Assembly (NCBI GenBank): GCA_964587655.1
Contig: CAZPMT010000060.1
Span: 1-31,191 of the forward strand
Reading direction: 5' to 3'
Length of the DNA stretch: 31,191 bases
Origin: CAZPMT01 sp964587655
GTDB lineage: Bacteria; Hydrogenedentota; Hydrogenedentia; Hydrogenedentales; SLHB01
Both the position numbers and the translations under genes were made by a program. Below are positions 1 through 8,115 of this stretch, in pieces. The notes beneath the pieces are model-generated. The model was not told where the DNA came from. It made no database searches and saw only the letters and a list, made by a program, of their open reading frames with translations. How positions within the stretch are numbered: position 1 is the stretch's first letter; every line of letters starts with the position of its first letter.

Positions 1-30
1 TTTTATGAACGTTTCAACGCAAGAAACTGA

Positions 31-190
31 AAAGTTCACAGGCTCTGAGAGGTTGTGAAAGAATTGGAAGTCATCGTAATGCAGGCATCTTGCCTGCAGT
101 GCTTGTGCCAAAATCCTGCGGGTTTGCAGGCAAGATGCCTGCGTTACGGAGTAGGGTTGTGATTTTTTCACGGGCTTTGAGATCTCAAGC
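31..190. repeat. Composite palindromic repeat element (copy 1)
   Basis: Two inverted arms, 75-98 and 125-148, match over 24 bp with one mismatch and are separated by 26 bp. Each arm is itself a small hairpin (GCAGGCA-TCT-TGCCTGC, and its complement in the other arm). Outside the arms lie imperfect inverted end motifs: TGAGAGGTTGTGAA at 46-59, and a complementary GTGAAAAAATC motif within 161-173. The element lies just past the stop codon of the phosphatase gene. The same end motif recurs around a different palindrome at 12.5-12.7 kb. No open frame or transposase is present. Confidence 0.7.
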
Positions 191-198
191 ATCGTTGC

Positions 199-1122
199 CT
201 AGCTCTTCATAAAGCGCCAGAACTTCTGCAGCAGGCCCGAGGGCGGGATTAACGCCTCTTGCACGCCCGGGTCGAACTGGCAGGGGGGTGGGGGCTGCGT
301 GATGCGGAGGAGAACGGACGTGATGTTATCCGAACCGCCTTCGTTGAGCGCGTGGCCGACGAGACGCCGTCCTGCTACTTTGATGTTTTCCGAAGCCATA
401 AGGCCGGCGATCTCATCGTCATTCACCTGATTCGATAAGCCGTCCGAGCACAGCAGCAAGGTATCATGTTGCCGAAGCCGGAAAGCGAAAAGATCCACTT
501 TGACGCTCGTCTTGATGCCGACGGCGCGCGTGATAAGGTTCTTGAGGGAATGATTCCGCGCTTCCTCGGCGCTAAGGAACCCGTTCCGCACCTGCTCGGC
601 CACAAGCGAGTGGTCGGCCGTGATCTGAAAGAGACGTTCGTTTTCCCGGGCGACGTAAACGCGGCTGTCGCCGACTTGCGCGATGTAGGCGCAGTCCCCG
701 CGCACAAGCAGCAGCGAAACCGTCGTGCCCATCCCGCGCCGCTCCGCGCTCATCTCCGATTCGGCGAACACAATCCGGTTGGCTTCCTCGATGGCGTTCT
801 GAAGGCCGTCAGGTGTGGTCGATGCGTGTCCACGGTAGTAATCGTCGAGAATGACGCTCACGGCGAGATGGCTGGCGAAGTCCCCGGCGCTGGCGCCGCC
901 CATGCCGTCCGCGACGGCGAACAGCATGCCCCGTTTTTCAAACAATTCCCGATCTTCGGGCATACAGAAGGCGCACGTATCCTCGTTCCGTTTGCGTTTC
1001 CTGCCTACGTCCGAAAGGAGATACGCTTCGGTGAAATCGCCCGCCCAATGATACTCGAAGTTGCCACCGTCCACCGGACCCATTTGGGTCAGTGGAATCG
1101 GTTGAAACTCGTCCAACGTCAT
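199..1122 (-). CDS. PP2C-family Ser/Thr protein phosphatase (Stp1-like)
   Basis: Predicted metal-dependent phosphatase that removes phosphate from Ser/Thr residues, opposing Hanks-type kinases. The family motifs appear in order: RNED at about 46-48, DGMGG at 72-76, GDSR at 151-154, ADHS at 169-172, SDGL at 226-229 and SDNIT at 264-268. The Asp residues that coordinate the two metal ions are therefore intact. There is no membrane segment, so it should be cytosolic. An in-frame start lies upstream at 1197, but the ATG at 1122 is preferred: it has AGGA about 10 bp upstream and begins just before the conserved core, giving 307 residues. The gene follows ilvC on the same strand after about 200 bp. 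A Ser/Thr kinase lies 2.7 kb away on the other strand and is a plausible partner, but the two are not in one operon. Confidence 0.9.
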   Translation of the reverse strand: MTLDEFQPIPLTQMGPVDGGNFEYHWAGDFTEAYLLSDVGRKRKRNEDTCAFCMPEDRELFEKRGMLFAVADGMGGASAGDFASHLAVSVILDDYYRGHASTTPDGLQNAIEEANRIVFAESEMSAERRGMGTTVSLLLVRGDCAYIAQVGDSRVYVARENERLFQITADHSLVAEQVRNGFLSAEEARNHSLKNLITRAVGIKTSVKVDLFAFRLRQHDTLLLCSDGLSNQVNDDEIAGLMASENIKVAGRRLVGHALNEGGSDNITSVLLRITQPPPPCQFDPGVQEALIPPSGLLQKFWRFMKS

Positions 1123-1318
1123 CGACTGTGTTCCTGCCGCCGCGGCATAAGCCCGAACATTTGCTTCCAGATGCGCGTACAAACGATGAACGCACACGGC
1201 ACAACGTACGAATCCGGAACTCTCTGGGTCCTAATGATGAATGAGATGCGTGGCCGCGCGTCTTGCTCGGGCGTGCGATGGCAGTCCGTGCCGGGAGACA
1301 GATTCAACTCCTTTGGCG

Positions 1319-2419
1319 TTAGCCCGTCTTTCGACCCTCAATACCCTTCGTGGACTTCGTTATTTCCTTTGCCGGTTCTTTCGGACGAAGCGCGCGGACC
1401 GCCTTCCCCGCGAGCCACATCTCCGATTCGCCGATCTCCCTAAGCTCCTTGGTGAGTTGCTGCTGGTAATCGGGTTTACCGCAGGTTGTGATGACCCGGC
1501 GAGTTTCCACGCCGTCTTTTACCCGCTTGTACAGATCCTTGAAAAGGGGCAGGACGGCCTGCTTGAACCTAGGTTTCCAGTCCAAAGCGCCGCGCTGCGC
1601 TGTCGCCGAACAATTGGCGTACATCCAGTCCATCCCGTTCTCGTCGACAAGCCGGATAAGGCTCTGCGTCAGTTCCTCGACGGTCTCGTTGAACGCCTCG
1701 CTGGGCGTGTGGCCGTGCGCCCGCAGCACCGCATACTGCGCTTCCATGATTCCGGCGAGGGCGCCCATCAATACGCCGCGTTCGCCCGTCAAGTCACTGT
1801 AAACCTCGTTCTCGAACGTGGTCGGGAAGAGGTATCCCGAACCGACGCCGACGCCCAGCGCGATGCACCGTTCATACGCACGTCCGGTCGCATCCTGGAA
1901 CACGGCGAAGCTCGAGTTGATGCCCGCCCCGGAGAGGAAGTTGCGCCGGACCGAGGTGCCCGAGCCTTTCGGGGCGACCATGATGACGTCGACGTTCTTC
2001 GGCGGGATAACTTTGGTTTGGTCTTTATATACGATCGAGAAACCGTGCGAGAAATACAGCGCGTCGCCGGGATTGAGGCATTTCTTGATGGCGGGCCAGA
2101 TGGCCTTCTGCGCCGCATCCGACACGAGCATCTGGATGATCGTGCCGCGCTTCGCAGCCTCTTCCAGGTCGAACAGGGTTTTCCCCGGCACCCAGCCGTC
2201 TTTCACTGCGCGATTCCAGTCCCGCATGAAGGCCTTCGATTGGCCCACGATCACGTTGAGGCCGTTGTCGCGCATGTTCAGGCCCTGGGCGGGACCCTGC
2301 ACGCCGTAGCCGATAACGGCGATCGTCTCACCCTTCAGAACGCGGCGCGCCTTCGACATCGGAAACTCTTTCCGCATGATGACTTCTTCTTTGACGCCGC
2401 CGAAATCGATTAGTGCCAT
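1319..2419 (-). CDS. ilvC: Ketol-acid reductoisomerase (NADP+)
   Basis: Catalyses the second common step of valine, leucine and isoleucine synthesis: Mg2+-dependent alkyl migration followed by NADPH reduction of acetolactate or acetohydroxybutyrate. The N-terminal Rossmann motif reads GYGVQGPAQ, the variant seen in Bacteroidetes-type enzymes rather than the usual GYGSQGHA. The C-terminal knotted domain carries the metal-binding SDLTGERGVL and the EAFNETVEELTQS helix, followed by DWMYANCS. Length is about 366 residues. An ATG at 2428 directly abuts its GGAG, whereas the ATG at 2419 has AGGAG 9 bp upstream and is preferred. The gene stands alone, with no ilvB, ilvH or leu genes beside it. A promoter at 2525-2553 predicts a leader of about 100 nt. 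I saw no convincing leader peptide. Confidence 0.95.
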   Translation of the reverse strand: MALIDFGGVKEEVIMRKEFPMSKARRVLKGETIAVIGYGVQGPAQGLNMRDNGLNVIVGQSKAFMRDWNRAVKDGWVPGKTLFDLEEAAKRGTIIQMLVSDAAQKAIWPAIKKCLNPGDALYFSHGFSIVYKDQTKVIPPKNVDVIMVAPKGSGTSVRRNFLSGAGINSSFAVFQDATGRAYERCIALGVGVGSGYLFPTTFENEVYSDLTGERGVLMGALAGIMEAQYAVLRAHGHTPSEAFNETVEELTQSLIRLVDENGMDWMYANCSATAQRGALDWKPRFKQAVLPLFKDLYKRVKDGVETRRVITTCGKPDYQQQLTKELREIGESEMWLAGKAVRALRPKEPAKEITKSTKGIEGRKTG

Positions 2420-2524
2420 CTCTACCATCTCCTATCTAAGGTTGCTGCACGAGGGCCGCCCACGGTCCTTTACCGATGCTCCCTCCGCAGAACGCACGGA
2501 TGCGACCGTGAGCTTCCGCCTCAT

Positions 2525-2553
2525 ATTCTAGTTGCGCAGCCGCCTCTTTGCAA
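2525..2553 (-). promoter_or_regulatory. Predicted sigma70-type promoter of ilvC
   Basis: Reading leftward, a TTGCAA -35 box (2548-2553) is followed by a 17-bp spacer and a TAGAAT -10 box (2525-2530). Transcription would begin near 2518, about 100 nt before the ilvC start. Confidence 0.5.
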
Positions 2554-2701
2554 CTTGGCAATGGACAACCTCTCAGCAAGAATACGCCCAAGAACCGGAT
2601 GAGCCATTATTTGGGGCCTTTCCTTGAGCGTGTGGGTAGAAGGAGCTGAGACGCAAACTCTTCCGGGGCGGAATGACTCTTCACTGCTGTCTCACAGCCG
2701 C

Positions 2702-2730
2702 TGGACTTCTCCCGGTCTTCCTCGTATGAT
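2702..2730 (+). promoter_or_regulatory. Predicted promoter of the GYD-domain gene
   Basis: TGGACT (2702-2707), a 17-bp spacer and TATGAT (2725-2730) predict transcription from about 2737, directly at the foot of a hairpin. Match quality is moderate. Confidence 0.4.
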
Positions 2731-2791
2731 CACATGGGCCTGTTTGGCGCAGGCCATGTGTCTCGGAGAAACCGGCGGCTATTGCGCCGCC
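2731..2791 (+). promoter_or_regulatory. Two hairpins in the GYD gene leader
   Basis: The first hairpin pairs CACATGG(G)CCTG with CAGGCCATGTG at 2731-2760. The second is GGCGGC-TATTGC-GCCGCC at 2774-2791 and ends just before the GAGGAGG ribosome-binding site. Together they fill most of the predicted 70-nt leader. A role in mRNA stability or translation control is possible but not shown. Confidence 0.4.
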
Positions 2792-2806
2792 AGAGGAGGA
2801 AGAGTC

Positions 2807-3085
2807 ATGGCAACGTTCTTCATGTTCGGCACATACTCGGAGGAAGCTTTGGACAATGTCTCCGCGAAACGCACCAAGGAAGTGTCGAAACTCGTGGAGA
2901 AGGCGGGGGGGAAGATCAAGTCCATTCACGCCCTGCTGGGTGACGTGGACCTTGTGATCATCGTCGAGATGCCCGGCGTCGAGGAGGTCATGAAGTTGAG
3001 CGCGACTCTGAGCAGGAAGATCGGCATCGCTTTTGCCTCCTATCCCGCGGTCTCGGTGGAAGCGTTCGACAAGATTATGGAGTGA
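2807..3085 (+). CDS. GYD-domain protein
   Basis: A 92-residue protein that fits the GYD family, small ferredoxin-like alpha-beta proteins of unknown biochemical role that are often dimeric. Visible features are an N-terminal strand (TFFMFGTYS), a helix with SAKRTKEVSKLVEKAGG, the strand IKSIHALLGDVDLVIIVEMP, and a closing helix near SVEAFDKIME. The typical GYD triplet is replaced here by LLGDVD. An in-frame start exists at 2624, but the ATG at 2807 has a very strong GAGGAGGAAG site 7-8 bp upstream and begins exactly at the domain. It is monocistronic, followed by a 26-bp perfect palindrome and then the convergent regulator gene. No function is assigned beyond the family. Confidence 0.85.
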   Translation: MATFFMFGTYSEEALDNVSAKRTKEVSKLVEKAGGKIKSIHALLGDVDLVIIVEMPGVEEVMKLSATLSRKIGIAFASYPAVSVEAFDKIME

Positions 3086-3132
3086 TACGCGCTCCGCAGC
3101 GCCGTTGCTTCCGCGTGCGCGCCTCATTGGAC

Positions 3133-3158
3133 GGACAAGGGGTTGCAACCCCTTGTCC
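3133..3158. terminator. 26-bp perfect palindrome, candidate bidirectional terminator
   Basis: The sequence is its own reverse complement, built as GGACAAGGGGT-TGCA-ACCCCTTGTCC. It can form an 11-bp stem with a TGCA loop on either strand. It lies between the ends of two convergent genes (stops at 3085 and 3170), where a two-way terminator is expected. No T-tract follows on either side, so intrinsic termination would be atypical; it may instead be a dispersed palindromic repeat. Confidence 0.5.
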
Positions 3159-3169
3159 ACCCCTTGGCC

Positions 3170-3667
3170 TTATGGTTGCGATTCTCTCGCGCGTATGCGT
3201 TTCAGTTTCCGCCACAGTGTGTTACGGCCAATCCCGAGGAGCCGCGCAGCCTCGGTCTGGTTGTTCTTGCACCGCCGCAGCGTCGCGAGGATCACGCGCG
3301 TCTCCGCGTCCTCGATGCGCAGCGGCGCCGGATCGCCGTCGGAAGGCGATTCCCCGGCCGGGTGTGATGCAGCGTCACGCCATTCAAGCGCACGCTTGAT
3401 CATGATGCCGGCTTCCCCGGGCTGGAACGGCACTAGGATGTATCCGAACGCGCCTTCCCGCATTGCATCGGTTGCCTTCGGGATGTCACTCGCTCGCGCA
3501 AGTAGTATGCGAGGGAATTCTCGGGCGTGTGCGCCCGTTTCCGCTGGCATATCCGTAAAGAGGACTTCTGCGCCGTCCCGCACCACCTCGTGGCCCTCGG
3601 CCAGCAGGAGAGCGCGCAACGTCATGCGGTTCGCGGGATCTTCTATGTCAAGCTGAACCCGAGCCAT
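3170..3667 (-). CDS. Response-regulator-like DNA-binding protein: degenerate receiver + Fis-type HTH
   Basis: A 165-residue protein. The N-terminal 100 or so residues resemble a CheY-type receiver: LLLAEGHEVV in the first helix-strand unit, LFTD where the phospho-acceptor Asp would be, and AMREGAFGYILVPF in place of the usual AMK-GAFDYLTKPF. The acidic pair near the start and the conserved Lys (Val here) are missing, so normal phosphorylation is doubtful. Residues about 115-160 form a Fis/NtrC-type helix-turn-helix (TLRRCKNNQTEAARLLGIGR, then NTLWRKLKRI). There is no AAA+ domain, so this is not a sigma54 activator; the layout recalls RegA/ActR regulators. It is transcribed divergently from the kinase gene across 110 bp and could control it. 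No Shine-Dalgarno site is visible. Confidence 0.75.
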   Translation of the reverse strand: MARVQLDIEDPANRMTLRALLLAEGHEVVRDGAEVLFTDMPAETGAHAREFPRILLARASDIPKATDAMREGAFGYILVPFQPGEAGIMIKRALEWRDAASHPAGESPSDGDPAPLRIEDAETRVILATLRRCKNNQTEAARLLGIGRNTLWRKLKRIRARESQP

Positions 3668-3673
3668 GGCGTC

Positions 3674-3702
3674 AGGCTACACACTTCTACTCAAAATTCC
3701 AA
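3674..3702 (-). promoter_or_regulatory. Possible promoter of the Fis-type regulator, leaderless
   Basis: TTGGAA (3697-3702), a 17-bp spacer and a weak -10 box TAGCCT (3674-3679) lie 6 bp before the ATG, which would put the transcription start on the A of ATG. The -10 match is poor. Confidence 0.3.
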
Positions 3703-3731
3703 GTTGGCAATTGTCGCGTCGGGGAGTGGCG

Positions 3732-3760
3732 TTGCGTTAATCACGACGAGCGGCTAAAAT
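3732..3760 (+). promoter_or_regulatory. Predicted promoter of the Ser/Thr kinase gene
   Basis: TTGCGT (3732-3737), a 17-bp spacer and TAAAAT (3755-3760) predict a start near 3767 and a leader of about 11 nt before the ATG at 3778. Confidence 0.4.
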
Positions 3761-3777
3761 CGCTCCGTGGGTACAAT

Positions 3778-6700
3778 ATGGATGCGAATACGCCGAAAAT
3801 AGAAGAAGCCTGCGGGGAAGCTCCGAAACGAAGAGACCCTGCGAAGGGTGTTCACGAACAAGCCACGAACCCCGGCGGGCGTCTCACGGCTGAGGGGCGG
3901 GGTGTGGACTTGGATGCCTCCCGCGTCACGGACGAGACCCCCGGCCGGTACCGGCAGATTCGTGAGTACGCCAGAGGCGGCATGGGCCGAGTTCTGCTCG
4001 TCCACGATATGGACATGGGCCGCGATGTCGCGCTAAAGGAGCTTTTCCACGCAGGCTCATCGGGCGAGACTACCCTTAGCCCAGAGTACACCCCTCTGGA
4101 TATTGGCGCACGGTATGCACGGTTCTTACGTGAGGCTCGCATCACCTGCCAACTCGAGCACCCGTCAATCGTGCCCGTATATGAACTCGGGCGGAGGGAA
4201 GATGGCCGGCCCTACTACACGATGAAGCTGGTGCCAGGCCGGACGATCAGGCAGGCCATTGAACAAGCCGGGTCGTTGCGCAGTCGCCTGGGATTGCTAT
4301 CCCATTTCCTGGATCTGTGCCAAGCCATCGCGTTTGCGCATAGCAAGGGGGTCATACATCGCGACATCAAGCCTTCGAACGTCATGATCGGGCAGTTCGG
4401 CGAGACTATCGTTATTGATTGGGGGCTGGCCAAGCCAAGAGGGGATGCGCAGCCTCCGGTTGCCGCCGAAGAGGCCGCGGATAATGGCGTCTCCGATTCC
4501 GATGAGGCCGGACTCACGAAGACGGGCCAGTATCTCGGGACGCCCCAGTATATGTCGCCGGAACAGGCCCTTGGCGACTTGGGAAATGTTGGCGAGGCAT
4601 CGGACGTGTATTCACTGGGAGTCGTGCTGTACGAGATCCTGACGGGGAGGCCGCCATTCCAGGGGGGTAGCGCGAGCCAGGTGATGAACCGCGTTCTTAC
4701 CCAGGAACCTCCGTCCGTGGAATCCATCGAGCCCGAAGCCCCCGTGGAATTGGCGGCTATCTGTGTACGCGCCATGCGAAAGGATCCCCGGGGGCGTTAC
4801 AGTTCTGCAAAGGAACTCGCCGAGGAAATTCAGCGGTTCCAAACGGGCGCTCTCGTCGGCGCGTACCAGTACAAGACGGGCGACCTTGTGCGCCGTTTCG
4901 TACGCCGGCATGCAAAGGCCATATCAGGTGCGGCCGCCGCATTCTTGGCGATTCTCGTGACAGGCGCGCTGGGCGTTGCCGGAATGGTTCGCGAGCAGGC
5001 ACAGACGGAAAGAGCCCTGTATCAATCATCAATCAACCTCGCGTACAACGCTGTGGACAATGGCCGTCTTGAAGAAGCGGAAGATGCGCTGGCCCGAGCG
5101 CCGGAAACGTACAGGGGACTGGAATGGGGGCTCGTAGGAGGCATGTGCCATCCGGAGCGTATGATCTTGCGGCACAGGGATTACGTGGAGATCGCCCTAT
5201 ACAGTCCCGACGGAACCAAGATCGTCACCTGCGTGCACAACGGCAATGCTCTCATCTGGGACGCGCCCACTGGCCAGAAGTCGTACGAGATCTGTCCTCC
5301 GGATGAGTCCTTTTGTCGCGCGGTCTGGAGCGCCGATGGAACACTACTGGTACTGACAACGTGGTTGGAACGTACCTACATCTACGACACGCGTGACTAT
5401 GCCTTGTTGCGAGAGGTGCGCGGATATGCCCCGGCGATGTCTCCGGACAGCAAGATTCTTGCCGCAGCCACGCAAGATGGTGAAGTGGTCACGTTATATG
5501 ACCCGTTGTCCGGAAACGTCATGCGCACATTTCCCAAGCTTCCCACGCATATCATTCAACTTGCCTTCTCAGACAACGGTCGCCAAGTGGCGGCGGGAAT
5601 TAACGATGGAAGCGTATGGGTCTGGACTCTGGACACGGACGCCGCCTGGCACACGGGCCCCGTTCACGCTCCATCAACGCGTTACGTCGTGTTCAGTCCG
5701 GATAGTGCAGTCTTGCTGTCGGCCGGCGCCGATGGCAAGGGGATATTGTGGGATGCAGGTTCGGGCGCGGAACTGCGCCGGCTCGAGGGGCACGAAGCCG
5801 CCATTTCAGGAGCCTGCTTTCTCCCCGGAGGCCGTCGAATACTCACAGCCAGCGCAGACAGAACCATTCGGGTCTGGGATGCGGAAACGGGGAAAGAGGT
5901 GGCGAAGCACGATGGGTTCTCCAGCCCCCTCGGATTTGTTGCGCCGAGCCCGGATGGTTCGGAATTCATGACGCACATCGATTCGAGCACGGAACGTATG
6001 GCTGCCGTCATACGTCCCGTCATTCCCCTCAAGCAGCGGCAGACGCTGGCCGCCCATAATGCCCCTGTCAACACCGTAGCGTTTAGTCCCGATGGCGCTC
6101 TCCTGGCCAGCGGCGGCGGGTCGTGGCGCAATCTCGACGATGATCGCGTCATTTTGTGGGACACCCGTGACAACAGTATTCGACGCGAGATCAGGACCGG
6201 CCATGGCCCTGTTCTTGGCGTGGCTTTCTTTTCGGATGGAACGCGCATCGCGGCGGGCAATGAGGACGGGACGGCTTCCATCTTTGACGTAGCCACCGGT
6301 CAATGCCTTCGCACCTTCTCCAAACACTCCAAGGCTTGCGGCAGCGTAGCGGTGAGTCCTGACGGGTCGGTTTTGGCCACAGCGAGTTGGCAAAACGATG
6401 CCATCCTGTGGGACGCCGCCACGGGTGAACGCCGAGCGCTTCTGAACGACAGCCCGGACCGCCTCGATGCCATAGCGTTCGACCCCGTGGGGCGGCTTGT
6501 TGCCACGGGCGGTATGGACGGGCCCGTCCGCCTCTACAGAGTGTCCGATGGCCAACTGGACGGTGAACTCCTTCCCGAGGATCTTCGGCAGGCCGGCGAA
6601 CTTGCTCCCAAGGGGAATCGACGGATCGGCGCGCTGGCCTTTAGCCCGGACGGCAAATGGCTCGTCGCTGCCGGCGACTTAGGACGCGTGACGATGTGGG

Positions 6701-6981
6701 ATGTCGCGCAACGGCGCGAAGTTCGAACATTCAAGGGGCACAAATCCTACGTGAAAGCGGCAGTATTCTCACACGATGGCCGCCGCCTGATCACGGCCGG
6801 GAAAGACGCAGCAATCTGGTTCTGGGACGTCGAAACAGGACAGCAAGTCATGTTCCTGGAGCGGCACAAGCAGGATGTGAATGCCTTGGCGTTGCGTGGC
6901 GACGACGGCCAAATGGCTTCCGCGAGCAACGACGGTACTGTTGTGCTGTGGCCCATCTTGCCGTGGCGAGCGTCCGAATAG
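3778..6981 (+). CDS. Membrane Ser/Thr protein kinase with C-terminal WD40 propeller(s)
   Basis: A 1067-residue Hanks-type kinase of the planctomycete/myxobacterial kind. The kinase domain covers about residues 57-350: glycine loop ARGGMGRV (65-72), ATP-binding Lys87 (VALKEL), catalytic HRDIKPSN (194-201), DWG in place of DFG (214-216), GTPQYMSPEQ in the activation loop, and DVYSLGVVLYEILTGRPPF. A single membrane helix follows at about 380-404. From about 455 to the end there are roughly a dozen WD40 units, each ending in forms such as VRVWD, ILWD or MWD; this would make one or two beta-propellers for binding partners. By analogy the kinase is cytoplasmic; where the propeller lies depends on topology. 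The ribosome-binding site is weak. The degenerate-receiver regulator is divergent to it, and the PP2C phosphatase nearby may reverse its action. Confidence 0.93.
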   Translation: MDANTPKIEEACGEAPKRRDPAKGVHEQATNPGGRLTAEGRGVDLDASRVTDETPGRYRQIREYARGGMGRVLLVHDMDMGRDVALKELFHAGSSGETTLSPEYTPLDIGARYARFLREARITCQLEHPSIVPVYELGRREDGRPYYTMKLVPGRTIRQAIEQAGSLRSRLGLLSHFLDLCQAIAFAHSKGVIHRDIKPSNVMIGQFGETIVIDWGLAKPRGDAQPPVAAEEAADNGVSDSDEAGLTKTGQYLGTPQYMSPEQALGDLGNVGEASDVYSLGVVLYEILTGRPPFQGGSASQVMNRVLTQEPPSVESIEPEAPVELAAICVRAMRKDPRGRYSSAKELAEEIQRFQTGALVGAYQYKTGDLVRRFVRRHAKAISGAAAAFLAILVTGALGVAGMVREQAQTERALYQSSINLAYNAVDNGRLEEAEDALARAPETYRGLEWGLVGGMCHPERMILRHRDYVEIALYSPDGTKIVTCVHNGNALIWDAPTGQKSYEICPPDESFCRAVWSADGTLLVLTTWLERTYIYDTRDYALLREVRGYAPAMSPDSKILAAATQDGEVVTLYDPLSGNVMRTFPKLPTHIIQLAFSDNGRQVAAGINDGSVWVWTLDTDAAWHTGPVHAPSTRYVVFSPDSAVLLSAGADGKGILWDAGSGAELRRLEGHEAAISGACFLPGGRRILTASADRTIRVWDAETGKEVAKHDGFSSPLGFVAPSPDGSEFMTHIDSSTERMAAVIRPVIPLKQRQTLAAHNAPVNTVAFSPDGALLASGGGSWRNLDDDRVILWDTRDNSIRREIRTGHGPVLGVAFFSDGTRIAAGNEDGTASIFDVATGQCLRTFSKHSKACGSVAVSPDGSVLATASWQNDAILWDAATGERRALLNDSPDRLDAIAFDPVGRLVATGGMDGPVRLYRVSDGQLDGELLPEDLRQAGELAPKGNRRIGALAFSPDGKWLVAAGDLGRVTMWDVAQRREVRTFKGHKSYVKAAVFSHDGRRLITAGKDAAIWFWDVETGQQVMFLERHKQDVNALALRGDDGQMASASNDGTVVLWPILPWRASE

Positions 6982-7077
6982 GACCGCAGGCGTTCCCGGG
7001 CGACGCCGTCCCCGAATCCGCCCCCCCGCCTGCATCCAGTTTGTGGAAAAGGCGTGCAAGAACATGGCGACAGTAAT

Positions 7078-7980
7078 TCAGAAAGCGCGACTCGCGAGGT
7101 TCTTCCTCAGCAGGTCCACGAAGGCCTCGGCAGCGACGTTGCTGATGCCCCTTTTCGGGTAGACGAGCCCCATCACGCGCCAATCCTTCTTGGCGAAGAT
7201 GCGCAACGTCGTCAACGCGCGGTGATGGACTTCCTGCTGTACCGAGATCCTCGGCACAATCGAAACGCCGAAATCCAGTTCGACGAGTTTCTTGATGACC
7301 TCTATGCTTCCCGCTTCCATGGCAATGCGGGGCGCACCCCCTATGGCGGCGATCCGGCGGTCGATAAAACTTCGGGTGTTGGATCCGCGATCTAACAGGA
7401 TCAACGGATACGCGAGAAGATCCGCGAGCGCCGCCTTTTTCCGCCGCGACAGTGGATGTCCGGCGGCGCAGATCGCCACATCCTCGCGGACCTGCAACGA
7501 TTCGGCGTCGAGTTTCGGGTGCTCCATTGGGAGCGTGACGATCCCGATATCGGCATCGTGCGCGGCGACCTGCGCCGCCGCGACGGGCGAGGGCCGGTTG
7601 AGAATGCGGACCTCGACGCCGGGATAGCGCCGCCGAAATGCCGCGAGCGTCTTGGGCAGCATGTAGCACGTTGTCGTATCGCTCGCGGCAACGGTCAGTT
7701 CGCCTTCTTTGAGTTCCTTCAGCGCCTGAATGCGCGCCCGGCCCCGCTCGATGGCGGCAAATGCGTCTTCCGCGTGTTCGAGCAGAATCCGGCCGGCCGG
7801 CGTCAACTCCACGGTCCGCCCCAACCGGTTGAACAGCGTCTCGCCGACTTCCCTCTCCAGCAATCGGATCGCCTGGCTGACGGCCGACTGCGTTCTGAAC
7901 AGTTTCTCCGCGGCACGGGAGAAGTTCTTCTCCGCGGCAACCGCCCGGAACGCCCTCAAGCGGTCTATGTCGAGTCCCAT
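7078..7980 (-). CDS. LysR-family transcriptional regulator
   Basis: About 300 residues with standard LysR architecture. The winged helix-turn-helix is at about residues 2-60 (DIDRLRAFRAVAAEKNFSRA, SQAIRLLEREVG, FNRLGRTVELTPAG), followed by a linker helix and a periplasmic-binding-protein-like effector domain (GELTVAASDTTTCYMLP to the end). The effector-domain opening resembles CysB/CbbR-type members, but the ligand cannot be named. ATGs occur at 7986 and 7980, neither with a Shine-Dalgarno site. A GATAAT box at 7989-7994 lies 8 bp before the second ATG, which favours that start and a nearly leaderless mRNA. LysR genes often control a divergent neighbour; here that neighbour is the YihY-type membrane protein across a 358-bp region holding hexamer arrays. 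Confidence 0.93.
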   Translation of the reverse strand: MGLDIDRLRAFRAVAAEKNFSRAAEKLFRTQSAVSQAIRLLEREVGETLFNRLGRTVELTPAGRILLEHAEDAFAAIERGRARIQALKELKEGELTVAASDTTTCYMLPKTLAAFRRRYPGVEVRILNRPSPVAAAQVAAHDADIGIVTLPMEHPKLDAESLQVREDVAICAAGHPLSRRKKAALADLLAYPLILLDRGSNTRSFIDRRIAAIGGAPRIAMEAGSIEVIKKLVELDFGVSIVPRISVQQEVHHRALTTLRIFAKKDWRVMGLVYPKRGISNVAAEAFVDLLRKNLASRAF

Positions 7981-8115
7981 TAGCATGGATTATCAGTACC
8001 GTAAAACGAATCAGTTGAACTAATAGTATGAACCGGTCTAGTGTCGAAGCGCAAGAACCTGGTGCAACGTTCACCCTAGATTCGGCAATTGAAGCCAGTT
8101 GGGGTTGTCCAAGCA

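Larger units (their letters stand above)
2420..2806. other. 387-bp divergent intergenic region, ilvC / GYD gene
   Basis: It holds the two predicted divergent promoters annotated separately and the leader hairpins of the GYD gene. Between 2554 and 2700 I see no gene, repeat or known RNA structure. Confidence 0.6.

Noticed and set aside
1241..2413. 390-codon plus-strand open frame opposite ilvC
   Set aside because: It is the antisense shadow of a well-conserved GC-rich gene, has no family resemblance and no ribosome-binding site. The same applies to long frames opposite fusA (29098-31059), the PqaA-C45 gene (15966-17006) and pilT (11471-12541).
2420..2524. Leader peptide or riboswitch before ilvC
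   Set aside because: I looked for a short frame rich in branched-chain codons and for a terminator/antiterminator pair in the 100-nt leader and saw neither.
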